This document shows, piece after piece, positions 23,982 to 30,516 of a DNA stretch of 41,573 nt (its first letter is position 1; every line of letters starts with the position of its first letter). The stretch spans positions 1 through 41,573 of the forward strand of contig NZ_JAWOCR010000029.1 in assembly GCF_046483665.1 (NCBI RefSeq), in the 5' to 3' direction. The translations under genes and the position numbers were made by a program. The DNA is from Thiohalophilus sp046483665 (GTDB lineage: Bacteria; Pseudomonadota; Gammaproteobacteria; UBA6429; Thiohalophilaceae). The notes under the pieces were generated by a model. The model was not told where the DNA came from and did no database searches. It was given only the letters and a program-made list of their open reading frames with translations.

Positions 23982-24119
23982 ATGTTCGAGACGATTTTGC
24001 TGCTGGGCCTGGTCGCCCTGCTCACCTTCCGGCTGGGCTACTACATCGGTCACCAGATTGGTCGTACCGAGCACCTGCGCAATCACCTCGCCGAGATCCG
24101 TAACATCCCCCGAGAGTAA
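23982..24119 (+). CDS. Small single-pass membrane protein
   Basis: A 45-aa ORF beginning MFETILLLGLVALLTFRLGY, then YIGHQIGRTEHLRNHLAE and ending NIPRE. AAGGGGAATACC stands right before the ATG, a strong ribosome binding site. One transmembrane helix (residues 4-20) and a charged amphipathic tail with a GxxxG-like YYIGHQIG patch. It follows slt on the same strand, so may ride on its transcript. Such proteins are often accessory subunits or regulators of membrane complexes; no specific function can be claimed. Confidence 0.65.
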   Translation: MFETILLLGLVALLTFRLGYYIGHQIGRTEHLRNHLAEIRNIPRE

Positions 24120-24163
24120 ACTGCCGCCCCGACACGCGCCTATCGGGCCTCTCCCAAAAAGAA

Positions 24164-24191
24164 AATAACTCATATAATTCATTGAGTTATT
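24164..24191. other. AT-rich inverted repeat
   Basis: AATAACTCA and TGAGTTATT are perfect 9-bp arms around a 10-base AT-rich loop. It lies in the AT-rich 275-bp gap before the 46-aa gene; it may be an operator or a weak terminator for the membrane-protein gene. Confidence 0.5.
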
Positions 24192-24335
24192 ACTAACTCT
24201 TGATATTATTTCTAAATACAGGTATATCTTGATTGTCTGCCGGTCTGGGCGATTCGAGCGGGCACAGGGCATTTCCCTGGATCGGCCCCGGACATCGGCC
24301 TCCCCCAGATAATATCAATAACTTATAACACATAC

Positions 24336-24363
24336 TTGATATTCTACATTAAGCATGTAAACT
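24336..24363 (+). promoter_or_regulatory. Candidate promoter of the 46-aa gene
   Basis: TTGATA (24336-24341), 16-bp spacer, TAAACT (24358-24363); transcription would begin about 25 bases before the ATG at 24396. The region is far more AT-rich than its surroundings. Confidence 0.5.
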
Positions 24364-24395
24364 ATCTCTATGATAAGTAGCTGGGAGGACAGACT

Positions 24396-24536
24396 ATGCA
24401 CGAAGACACTATCCCGCTGTACGAGGTTGAAGAGCTGAGCCTGGAAGAAGCCATCCTGGCACTGGCTTCGGATCAGGAAAAACAACAAACGATCTACACC
24501 CGGGCCTCCGAACGGCTGCTTGGGCTGGTGGCCTGA
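24396..24536 (+). CDS. Very small acidic protein with its own promoter and terminator
   Basis: A 46-aa ORF beginning MHEDTIPLYEVEELSLEEAI, then LALASDQEKQQTIYTRASERL and ending LGLVA. GGGAGGAC lies 7 bases before the ATG, a promoter-like TTGATA-16-TAAACT lies upstream and a strong intrinsic terminator lies 53 bp after the stop, so it forms a complete small transcription unit. Acidic, two predicted helices, no Cys, no membrane segment. Being well expressed by signal strength and so short, it could be a small regulatory protein; that is inference. Confidence 0.68.
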   Translation: MHEDTIPLYEVEELSLEEAILALASDQEKQQTIYTRASERLLGLVA

Positions 24537-24588
24537 ACCACCTGTCACGTTTTACCCCTTGGGACAGGGATGTCCCAGCCTATTACGT

Positions 24589-24623
24589 AAAAGACCGATA
24601 GGCCACCGGCCTATCGGTCTTTT
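24589..24623. terminator. Strong bidirectional intrinsic terminator
   Basis: Perfect 16-bp stem AAAAGACCGATAGGCC / GGCCTATCGGTCTTTT with a 3-base loop, giving T-runs on both strands (TTTTGCTTTT on plus). Serves the 46-aa gene and the convergent rsd gene. Confidence 0.9.
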
Positions 24624-24648
24624 GCTTTTCACTCTGCCTGGAACTGAA

Positions 24649-25092
24649 TCAGCGCAACGACATGGCGCGAATGATCTGGTCCTCGTACTGAATCCGCTCG
24701 GCCAGAGCCTCACCCAGCACAGTCAGATCCCGATCCAGACTGGCCAGATCGCCGCTACGCTCCTCGGACTCGTATTTTTCGTTGAACTTGAGAATCAGCC
24801 GGGTGGTTTCAGCAATCCGGGGGTAATACTGCCCGGCCAGATCGCGTACCGTGGTACGGCGCTCCTGATCGGATTCAATATAGGAATAGAGCTGGAAGTG
24901 GGCACTGGCGGAGTAATCAACCAGTGACTCGCAAAACTCCTGCAATACCATTTGCAAATCGGTTTCCGGCCTGAACGGCCGCATCCCGATCAACGAGCTG
25001 AACAGGGCGAGGGTTTCGGTGCGCGTCTCCAGCAGGGTATGGAACTTGTTGCACACCGTTTGACGGCGTTCTTCGAGTTGTTCAACGTTCAC
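24649..25092 (-). CDS. rsd: Rsd/AlgQ family anti-sigma-70 regulator
   Basis: A 147-aa all-helical cytosolic protein. Family features: an N-terminal Leu/Arg helix, LIGMRPF, then EFCESLVDYSASAHFQLYSY, the most conserved stretch, and a C-terminal LGEALAERIQYEDQIIRAM. Rsd binds region 4 of the primary sigma factor in stationary phase; Pseudomonas AlgQ also affects alginate and siderophore genes. The ATG at 25092 is the only fitting start. It is transcribed alone toward the strong terminator at 24589. Rsd versus AlgQ naming is a matter of lineage. Confidence 0.92.
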   Translation of the reverse strand: MNVEQLEERRQTVCNKFHTLLETRTETLALFSSLIGMRPFRPETDLQMVLQEFCESLVDYSASAHFQLYSYIESDQERRTTVRDLAGQYYPRIAETTRLILKFNEKYESEERSGDLASLDRDLTVLGEALAERIQYEDQIIRAMSLR

Positions 25093-25179
25093 CGTTTAAG
25101 CCTCATCCATGCAAATGTGTCAGTTAATATGCCCGTTGCCAGTGCCCGGTTCAAGCGTGAATTGGACCACTTCGGCATC

Positions 25180-25908
25180 TCAGGCACCCGGTCGCGCCCA
25201 CAGGGGGACCTGTTCTACCGCCGCGCGCAACGCCTGATCCCGCTGGCGATAATCGGGCAACACTTTTTCTACCTGTTGCCAGTAGCGTGACGAGTGGTTC
25301 GGCTCGCGCAGATGACACAGCTCGTGTACCAGCAGGTATTCCACCAGCGGCGGCGGCAGAAACAGCAAATTGCGATTGAGATTAATGCGACCGCTGGCCG
25401 AGCAGCTGCCCCAGCGGGTTTTCTGGGCCCGCACGGTCACTCCCGTGCAGATCAACCCGAGCCGTTCGGCGAGGTCCTGTAGCCAGGGCGAGAGAATCTG
25501 TTTGGCCTGATGCTGCAACCAGCCCTGCAAGGCCTCGCGCGCTGCCGCCTCCTGGTCCCCGGCGCGCAGCTGTATACGGCGTGGGTTTTGTACTTCGCGC
25601 CAGCGTCGCTGTCCCGACAACACCCCGTATTCAACGGCCCAGTCTTGCTCAATGGCCTCCAGGTAAACAGTTTGCGGATACAAACCGAGCGATCCGGGCA
25701 GTTGCGCCAGGCGTGTTTCCAGCTCCGCCAGCCGGGCGCAGACCCAGTCCTGATGCTGGCTCACCAGTAGCTGAATATCGCGCTCGGCCAGCGGCCGCGG
25801 CAAGACCACGACCACTTCGCCGTGCGCCTCGACGCTGATTCTGGCACGCCGGGCGCGGCGGTTGACCCGCACCCGGTAAGTAAACGGCATGGTTGCCGGT
25901 TCTGTCAT
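25180..25908 (-). CDS. YgjP-like (DUF45/M48-type) zinc metallopeptidase
   Basis: A 242-aa cytosolic protein. N-terminal RVRVNRRARRARISVEAHGEV is the usual DUF45 opening; the C-terminal core has QKTRWGSCSASGRINLNRNL, then LVHELCHLREPNHSSRYW with the HExxH zinc site and a third His in NHS. Relatives include YgjP/UPF0106-type and SprT-like proteases, sometimes beside type I restriction systems; none is nearby here. The ATG at 25908 is one codon after a TTG. It is divergent from trhP, 99 bp apart. Substrate unknown. Confidence 0.9.
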   Translation of the reverse strand: MTEPATMPFTYRVRVNRRARRARISVEAHGEVVVVLPRPLAERDIQLLVSQHQDWVCARLAELETRLAQLPGSLGLYPQTVYLEAIEQDWAVEYGVLSGQRRWREVQNPRRIQLRAGDQEAAAREALQGWLQHQAKQILSPWLQDLAERLGLICTGVTVRAQKTRWGSCSASGRINLNRNLLFLPPPLVEYLLVHELCHLREPNHSSRYWQQVEKVLPDYRQRDQALRAAVEQVPLWARPGA

Positions 25909-25958
25909 CAATTCTCAATCCCCATGATTTTAACGTCATTGTACGCCATTGAATCGGT

Positions 25959-25964
25959 TATAAT
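25959..25964 (+). promoter_or_regulatory. Candidate -10 box of trhP (TATAAT)
   Basis: Consensus TATAAT, 43 bases before the ATG at 26008; no convincing -35 at normal spacing. Confidence 0.45.
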
Positions 25965-26007
25965 TGACCCTCATACACGGTTTTCCATTTTCTGCGGAAT
26001 CAACAAC

Positions 26008-27366
26008 ATGTCAGCACGCCCCGAACTGCTCCTGCCCGCCGGCACCCTGCGCAATATGCGCTACGCTTTCGCGTTTGGCGCCGACGCGGTCTACGCCGGC
26101 CAGCCGCGCTACAGCCTGCGGGTGCGTAACAACGACTTCACGTTACAGAATCTGGCCACCGGCATCGGCGAGGCCCACGCCCAGGGCAAGAAATTCTTCG
26201 TCGCCAGCAACCTGATGCCGCACAACAGCAAGATCAAAACCTACCTCAGGGACATGGAGCCCGTCGTCGAGCTGGGCCCTGATGCGCTGATCATGGCCGA
26301 CCCGGGCCTTATCATGATGGTGCGCGAGCGCTGGCCCGAGGTGCCGGTCCATCTGTCGGTGCAGGCCAACACGGTCAACTACGCGGCGGTGAAGTTCTGG
26401 CAGTCGCTGGGCCTGTCGCGCATCATCCTCTCGCGCGAGCTGTCGATCAACGAGATCGAAGAGATCCGCCAGCAGTGCCCGGACATGGAGCTGGAGGTGT
26501 TCGTGCACGGCGCGCTGTGCATCGCCTACTCCGGCCGCTGCCTGCTGTCCGGCTACTTCAACCACCGCGACCCCAATCAGGGCACCTGTACCAACTCCTG
26601 CCGCTGGAGCTACGGCATGCACAACGCCGAGGAGGATGTCAGCGGCGATATCCAGCAGATCGACTTCGATGCCATGGCCGCGATCAACGACCCGGAACTG
26701 TTCCCCGAGGAGAAAGTCGAGCGCCACCCACTGGCCGATCGGGTCTATCTGATCGAGGAAGGCAACCGCCCCGGCGAGCTGATGCCGATCCTCGAGGATG
26801 ATCACGGCACTTACATCATGAATTCAAAAGACCTGCGCGCCATCCAGCACATCGAGCGCCTGACGCGGATCGGCATCGACTCGTTCAAGGTCGAGGGGCG
26901 CACCAAGTCCCATTACTACGTGGCGCGCACCGCCCAGCTCTATCGCCAGGCCCTCAACGACGCCATCGCCGGGCGGCCCTTCGATCCGAGTCTGTACGGG
27001 AAGCTGGAGGGGCTGGCCAATCGCGGCTATACCGACGGCTTCTACATGCGCCATCCGGATCAGGCCTATCAGAATTATCTGTCAGGTTATTCGACCAGCG
27101 AGCAGCAGCGCTTCGTCGGCGAGATCACCGACTTCGATACCGAGCGGGGCCTGGCCAGTGTGGAGGTAAAAAACAAGTTCGGTTGCGGCGATCAACTGGA
27201 AGTGATTGCGCCCGACGGCAACCGCACCCTGACTCTGGAATACATGGAGAGCCTCAAGGGCGAGCCGATGGACGAAGCCCCCGGTGGCGGCTATCAGGTA
27301 CGCATTGCCCTGCCGGCGGGCAATTACCACAAGGCCCTGCTGGCCCGCTATAACAACGCCGCCTGA
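26008..27366 (+). CDS. trhP: tRNA 5-hydroxyuridine synthesis protein TrhP (YegQ), U32 family
   Basis: A 452-aa protein, the same length as E. coli YegQ/TrhP, which with prephenate-dependent chemistry makes 5-hydroxyuridine at the wobble position of tRNA. Features: PELLLPAGTLRNMRYAFAFG, ADAVYAGQPRYSLR, EVFVHGALCIAYSGRCLLSG (U32 signature with Cys), DPNQGTCTNSCRWSY and IDSFKVEGRTKSHYYV. Four conserved Cys in these segments fit an iron-sulfur site. The ATG at 26008 begins MSARPELL; longer readings overlap the divergent YgjP gene. Third codon positions look more strongly G/C biased than in most neighbours, perhaps from high expression or a different history. Confidence 0.95.
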   Translation: MSARPELLLPAGTLRNMRYAFAFGADAVYAGQPRYSLRVRNNDFTLQNLATGIGEAHAQGKKFFVASNLMPHNSKIKTYLRDMEPVVELGPDALIMADPGLIMMVRERWPEVPVHLSVQANTVNYAAVKFWQSLGLSRIILSRELSINEIEEIRQQCPDMELEVFVHGALCIAYSGRCLLSGYFNHRDPNQGTCTNSCRWSYGMHNAEEDVSGDIQQIDFDAMAAINDPELFPEEKVERHPLADRVYLIEEGNRPGELMPILEDDHGTYIMNSKDLRAIQHIERLTRIGIDSFKVEGRTKSHYYVARTAQLYRQALNDAIAGRPFDPSLYGKLEGLANRGYTDGFYMRHPDQAYQNYLSGYSTSEQQRFVGEITDFDTERGLASVEVKNKFGCGDQLEVIAPDGNRTLTLEYMESLKGEPMDEAPGGGYQVRIALPAGNYHKALLARYNNAA

Positions 27367-27376
27367 AGCAGCGTCC

Positions 27377-28822
27377 TCAGGGTTGGGGTAACGTCTCGAG
27401 TCGGCCTTCGAGCAAATTCCGATATAACGATTTGTCAGCCACGATCCGCGCCGCGCGACTCAAAACCGGATCCTTGCCCGCCGTGATCGGCCCTGCCTCC
27501 CGCGGGCAGTCCGGGTTACCGGTGCGATCGCTAATGAAGGCCTCCCCGTTTGACACACAGATGTCCGGCACGACCCCGTTCGGCGCAATCGCGGCGCCGG
27601 CGGGACGATACAGATGGCCGATGGCGAGCTTGAGAGCGCGCTGGTCGGGCAGCTTGAAGACGGAATAGAGCCGGCCCGCGCCGCGACTGCGGTGACCGAC
27701 CAGCAAGGCCCGGCGGTGATCCTGCAAGGCGGCGGCGATACTCTCCGCGCCGGCGGTCGTCTCGCCATTGATCAGTACCATCAGGGGCAGATCCTGTTCC
27801 AGAATTTGCGAGCGCGGCTGCGCCATATACCGGGTCTGTTCCGATTCCACCCGCCCGCGCAGACTCAACAGGGTCCCCTCGGCCACGAACAGATCCGCCA
27901 GTTGCACGGCGACATCGAGCACCCCGCCGTGATTATCGCGTAAATCGAGAATCAGCGCCCGTGGCGCCCGCTGTTTGCGAATCAGGCCCAGAAACGTTTC
28001 ATTGAATTGCGCCACCGTGGTTTCGGACAGGGCGCGCAAACGGATATGGGCGATCGCCCCTGGCAGCCAGCGCCCCTCCACCAGGGGCCGATCCACAAAT
28101 TCACGGCGCAGGTCGATCTCGCGTGTATCGCCCTCGGCAAAGCGAATGCGTAACGCCAGGCTGGAACCGGGGCGTCCGAGCAGCCCGGTCATCACCTGAT
28201 CCCGGGATTGCCCGGCCACCGCTTCCCCGTCGATGGCTATCAGCGCGTCACCGGGCCCGAGCCCCGCCCGGTCGGCCGGCGATCCGGCCAGCACTTCGCG
28301 AATGACCACCTGTTGATCGCGATGTCCGGTCAACAGGCCGATCCCGGCACGTTCGTCGGCGGGACGCTGCAACAGTTCGAACTGGCGACGATCGAAATAG
28401 AGACTGCCATCCCCCAGGCTGTGCACTATCTCGTCGAGCGCCGCCTCAACCGCCGGCAGGATCGGCTGCGCGGGATAGCGCCGGTGGAGGCTTTTGATAA
28501 TCTCGGCAAGGTTTGTCTCGCGCAGTGACAGCTGCGGCTCTCGCCACGGGCTCTCGGTCAGTTGTGTCGCGAGCCGTTCGATAAAACGGGCATCCAGTTC
28601 CCCGGCCGGGATCGGGGTAACGTGCTGGCGCATGATGCGCGCCAGTGTCGCCTCCGCCAAATGGCTGGCGATCCCCAGTTGCGGATCCAGCTGCGCTGCC
28701 GGCTCACGCGGCGCCGCCTCCGGGGACGGCGATTTCGGCGCCTGTGCACAGGCGCCAAGCCAGGCAGCCATCAACAGAGCCGGGATCAGCGCCAGCCATT
28801 GTCCATGTTCCCGTTTTGTCAC
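27377..28822 (-). CDS. S41-family (C-terminal processing protease-like) lipoprotein, dyad lost
   Basis: A 481-aa envelope lipoprotein: MTKREHGQWLALIPALLMAA with lipobox LGAC (Cys25). An N-terminal helical region, a PDZ domain (about 157-227, AGIGLLTG to LALRI) and an S41 core (RALILDLRDNHGG) follow. Where active CTPs have the S-A-S-A-S-E motif, this protein reads ETTAGAES. The nucleophile Ser position is Ala357 and the general base Lys of GKG is Ala382 (SRGAG). The 25-residue gap equals that of the dyad in known CTPs, so the alignment is firm. Predicted pseudoprotease that may still bind C-termini. GTG 28822 follows AGGGAGA at 9 bases. Divergent from the FGGY kinase and converging on trhP. 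Confidence 0.88.
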   Translation of the reverse strand: MTKREHGQWLALIPALLMAAWLGACAQAPKSPSPEAAPREPAAQLDPQLGIASHLAEATLARIMRQHVTPIPAGELDARFIERLATQLTESPWREPQLSLRETNLAEIIKSLHRRYPAQPILPAVEAALDEIVHSLGDGSLYFDRRQFELLQRPADERAGIGLLTGHRDQQVVIREVLAGSPADRAGLGPGDALIAIDGEAVAGQSRDQVMTGLLGRPGSSLALRIRFAEGDTREIDLRREFVDRPLVEGRWLPGAIAHIRLRALSETTVAQFNETFLGLIRKQRAPRALILDLRDNHGGVLDVAVQLADLFVAEGTLLSLRGRVESEQTRYMAQPRSQILEQDLPLMVLINGETTAGAESIAAALQDHRRALLVGHRSRGAGRLYSVFKLPDQRALKLAIGHLYRPAGAAIAPNGVVPDICVSNGEAFISDRTGNPDCPREAGPITAGKDPVLSRAARIVADKSLYRNLLEGRLETLPQP

Positions 28823-28924
28823 GCCGTGCACTCTCCCTGAAAAACCGCTAGCCTAGCACAATCCCCAGGTTCGCAGCCCCGCCACTGGGGGGCTGCCCGA
28901 TGGTCAAGCGGAGTGTCCAACCCC

Positions 28925-30397
28925 ATGAGTCCCGGCAACAACGAGCCGCTCTATCTGTGCCTGGATCAGGGCGGGCATGCCAGTCGTGCCCTGGTCTTCG
29001 ACGCCCGTGGCCGGCAACGCTGTCACGCACGTCAGCCGCTGGTAGCGGAACAATCCGCCAGCGGACACATCGAATACCCGGCGGACGCACTGCTCGATTC
29101 CCTGCGCGCCTGCATCGATGACATCCTGCAACAGCTCGGTACCCAGGGTCAGCAACTGACCGCCGCAGCGCTGGCCACACAGCGCTCCAATATTGTCTGC
29201 TGGGATCATGACAGTGGTGCGGCGCTCAGCCCGATCATCAGCTGGCAGGATCGGCGCAACGCCGACTGGCTGCAGCAGTTTGAACCGCAGGCTGGCCGGA
29301 TTCACACCCTGACCGGCCTGCCCCTCTCCCCCCATTATGGCGCCAGCAAACTGCGCTGGTGCCTGGACAACCTGTCGGCGGTACAGCAGGCGCAGCGCGA
29401 GGGCCGTCTGCGTCTCGGCCCCATGGCCGCCTGGCTGGCCGGCCGCTTGACCCGCGAGGGTGAGGCCCGCGCCGATCCGGTCAACGCCTCACGCACCCAG
29501 TTATGGTCCCTGCAGGAGCATGACTGGCACCCCGAGCTGCTGGAACTGTTCGGTATCCCCCGGCAACTGCTGCCTCCCTGTGTCCCGAACCTGGGCCACT
29601 ATGGCCAGCTGCTGGCGGGTGAGCTCGAATTGCCCCTGGCACTGGTCAATGGCGATCAATCCGCCGCGCTGTATGCCTATGGCCCACTGCGCGAGGACAC
29701 CGCCTATCTGAACCTGGGCACCGGCGCCTTTGTCTCGCGCCCGGTCGGCCAGCGGCCACTGTTCGATGACCGCCTGCTCAGCAGTGTGGTGCTGCAAGGT
29801 ACCCGGCAATCCAGTTATGTTCTGGAGGGCACGGTCAATGGCGCCGGCGCGGCGCTCGACTGGCTGGCACGGCAGCACGGACTGGATGAGCTGGCACCAG
29901 CGCAACTGAACCAGTGGCTAAAGGACGAGTATGACGCCGTACCCCTGTTTCTCAACGGCGTGGCGGGACTGGCGGCCCCCTACTGGCGCCCTGATTTTGA
30001 ATCGCGTTTCATCGGCGCGGACGAACTGCCACATCAGGCCGTGGCCGTGCTGGAGAGTATCGTCTTTTTGCTGCAGAGCAACCTGCAACACATGGCCCGG
30101 CATCGGCCGACACCGTCGCGATTGCAGATCACCGGCGGCCTTTCACACCTGGATGAGGTCTGCCAGCGGCTGGCCGATCTCACCGGCCGCCCGGTTCACC
30201 GCCCCGCCGACTGCGAGGCCACCGCCCGTGGCAGCGCCTTTCTGGTGGCCGGACAACCGGATCACTGGCCGGAACCCGGTCCAGGGCACGAATTTTCACC
30301 AACCCACAACTCCCCTTTGCAGGAGCGTTACCGTTCCTGGCGGGATGCCATGAACAAGGCCCTGGACAGGGGGCAGGGGCTAGAACCCAGGACCTGA
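28925..30397 (+). CDS. FGGY-family carbohydrate kinase, glycerol kinase-like
   Basis: A 490-aa cytosolic ATP-dependent sugar/polyol kinase. Shared with GlpK: PIISWQDRR, DPVNASRTQLW, GDQSAAL with the catalytic Asp, NLGTGAF, GVAGLAAPYWRPD and ITGGLSHLD. Differences at key sites: the phosphate loop reads LDQGGHASRA where GlpK has DQGTTSSRA, and GlpK's glycerol-binding Arg83-Glu84 becomes Arg-Ser (ATQRSNIV). ATP binding is therefore modified and the substrate may not be glycerol. ATG 28925 is preferred (GCGGAG 11 bases upstream); GTG 28913 overlaps that site. It converges on the GDPD-GlpD fusion, which suggests a glycerol or glycerophosphodiester context. Confidence 0.88.
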   Translation: MSPGNNEPLYLCLDQGGHASRALVFDARGRQRCHARQPLVAEQSASGHIEYPADALLDSLRACIDDILQQLGTQGQQLTAAALATQRSNIVCWDHDSGAALSPIISWQDRRNADWLQQFEPQAGRIHTLTGLPLSPHYGASKLRWCLDNLSAVQQAQREGRLRLGPMAAWLAGRLTREGEARADPVNASRTQLWSLQEHDWHPELLELFGIPRQLLPPCVPNLGHYGQLLAGELELPLALVNGDQSAALYAYGPLREDTAYLNLGTGAFVSRPVGQRPLFDDRLLSSVVLQGTRQSSYVLEGTVNGAGAALDWLARQHGLDELAPAQLNQWLKDEYDAVPLFLNGVAGLAAPYWRPDFESRFIGADELPHQAVAVLESIVFLLQSNLQHMARHRPTPSRLQITGGLSHLDEVCQRLADLTGRPVHRPADCEATARGSAFLVAGQPDHWPEPGPGHEFSPTHNSPLQERYRSWRDAMNKALDRGQGLEPRT

Positions 30398-30447
30398 TCA
30401 GGTAGGCCCGGGTTGCCGGACACCGCGTTGCTATGTCCGCCCTGCCC

Positions 30448-30516
30448 CTGAGTACTGAGTGCTGTCAGTCCCGATAAACCCGCCTCGTCACTCGTCACTC
30501 GTCACTCGTACCTGTT
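30448..30516. repeat. Heptamer repeats (CTGAGT and CACTCGT types)
   Basis: ctgagtactgagtgctg at 30448-30464, then from 30484 nearly four units of the heptamer tcactcg ending in gtacctgttccag. The first part is on the opposite strand sense (actcagc), so the two can pair in part. Lies between convergent genes and includes the stop codon of the fusion gene. Confidence 0.75.

Noticed and set aside
26143..26805. 220-aa minus-strand frame inside trhP
   Set aside because: A consequence of high third-position GC in trhP; no family features.
28874..28895. CAGCCCC / GGGGCTG hairpin between the S41 and FGGY kinase genes
   Set aside because: Lies between divergent starts, has no T-run, and may be chance in GC-rich sequence.
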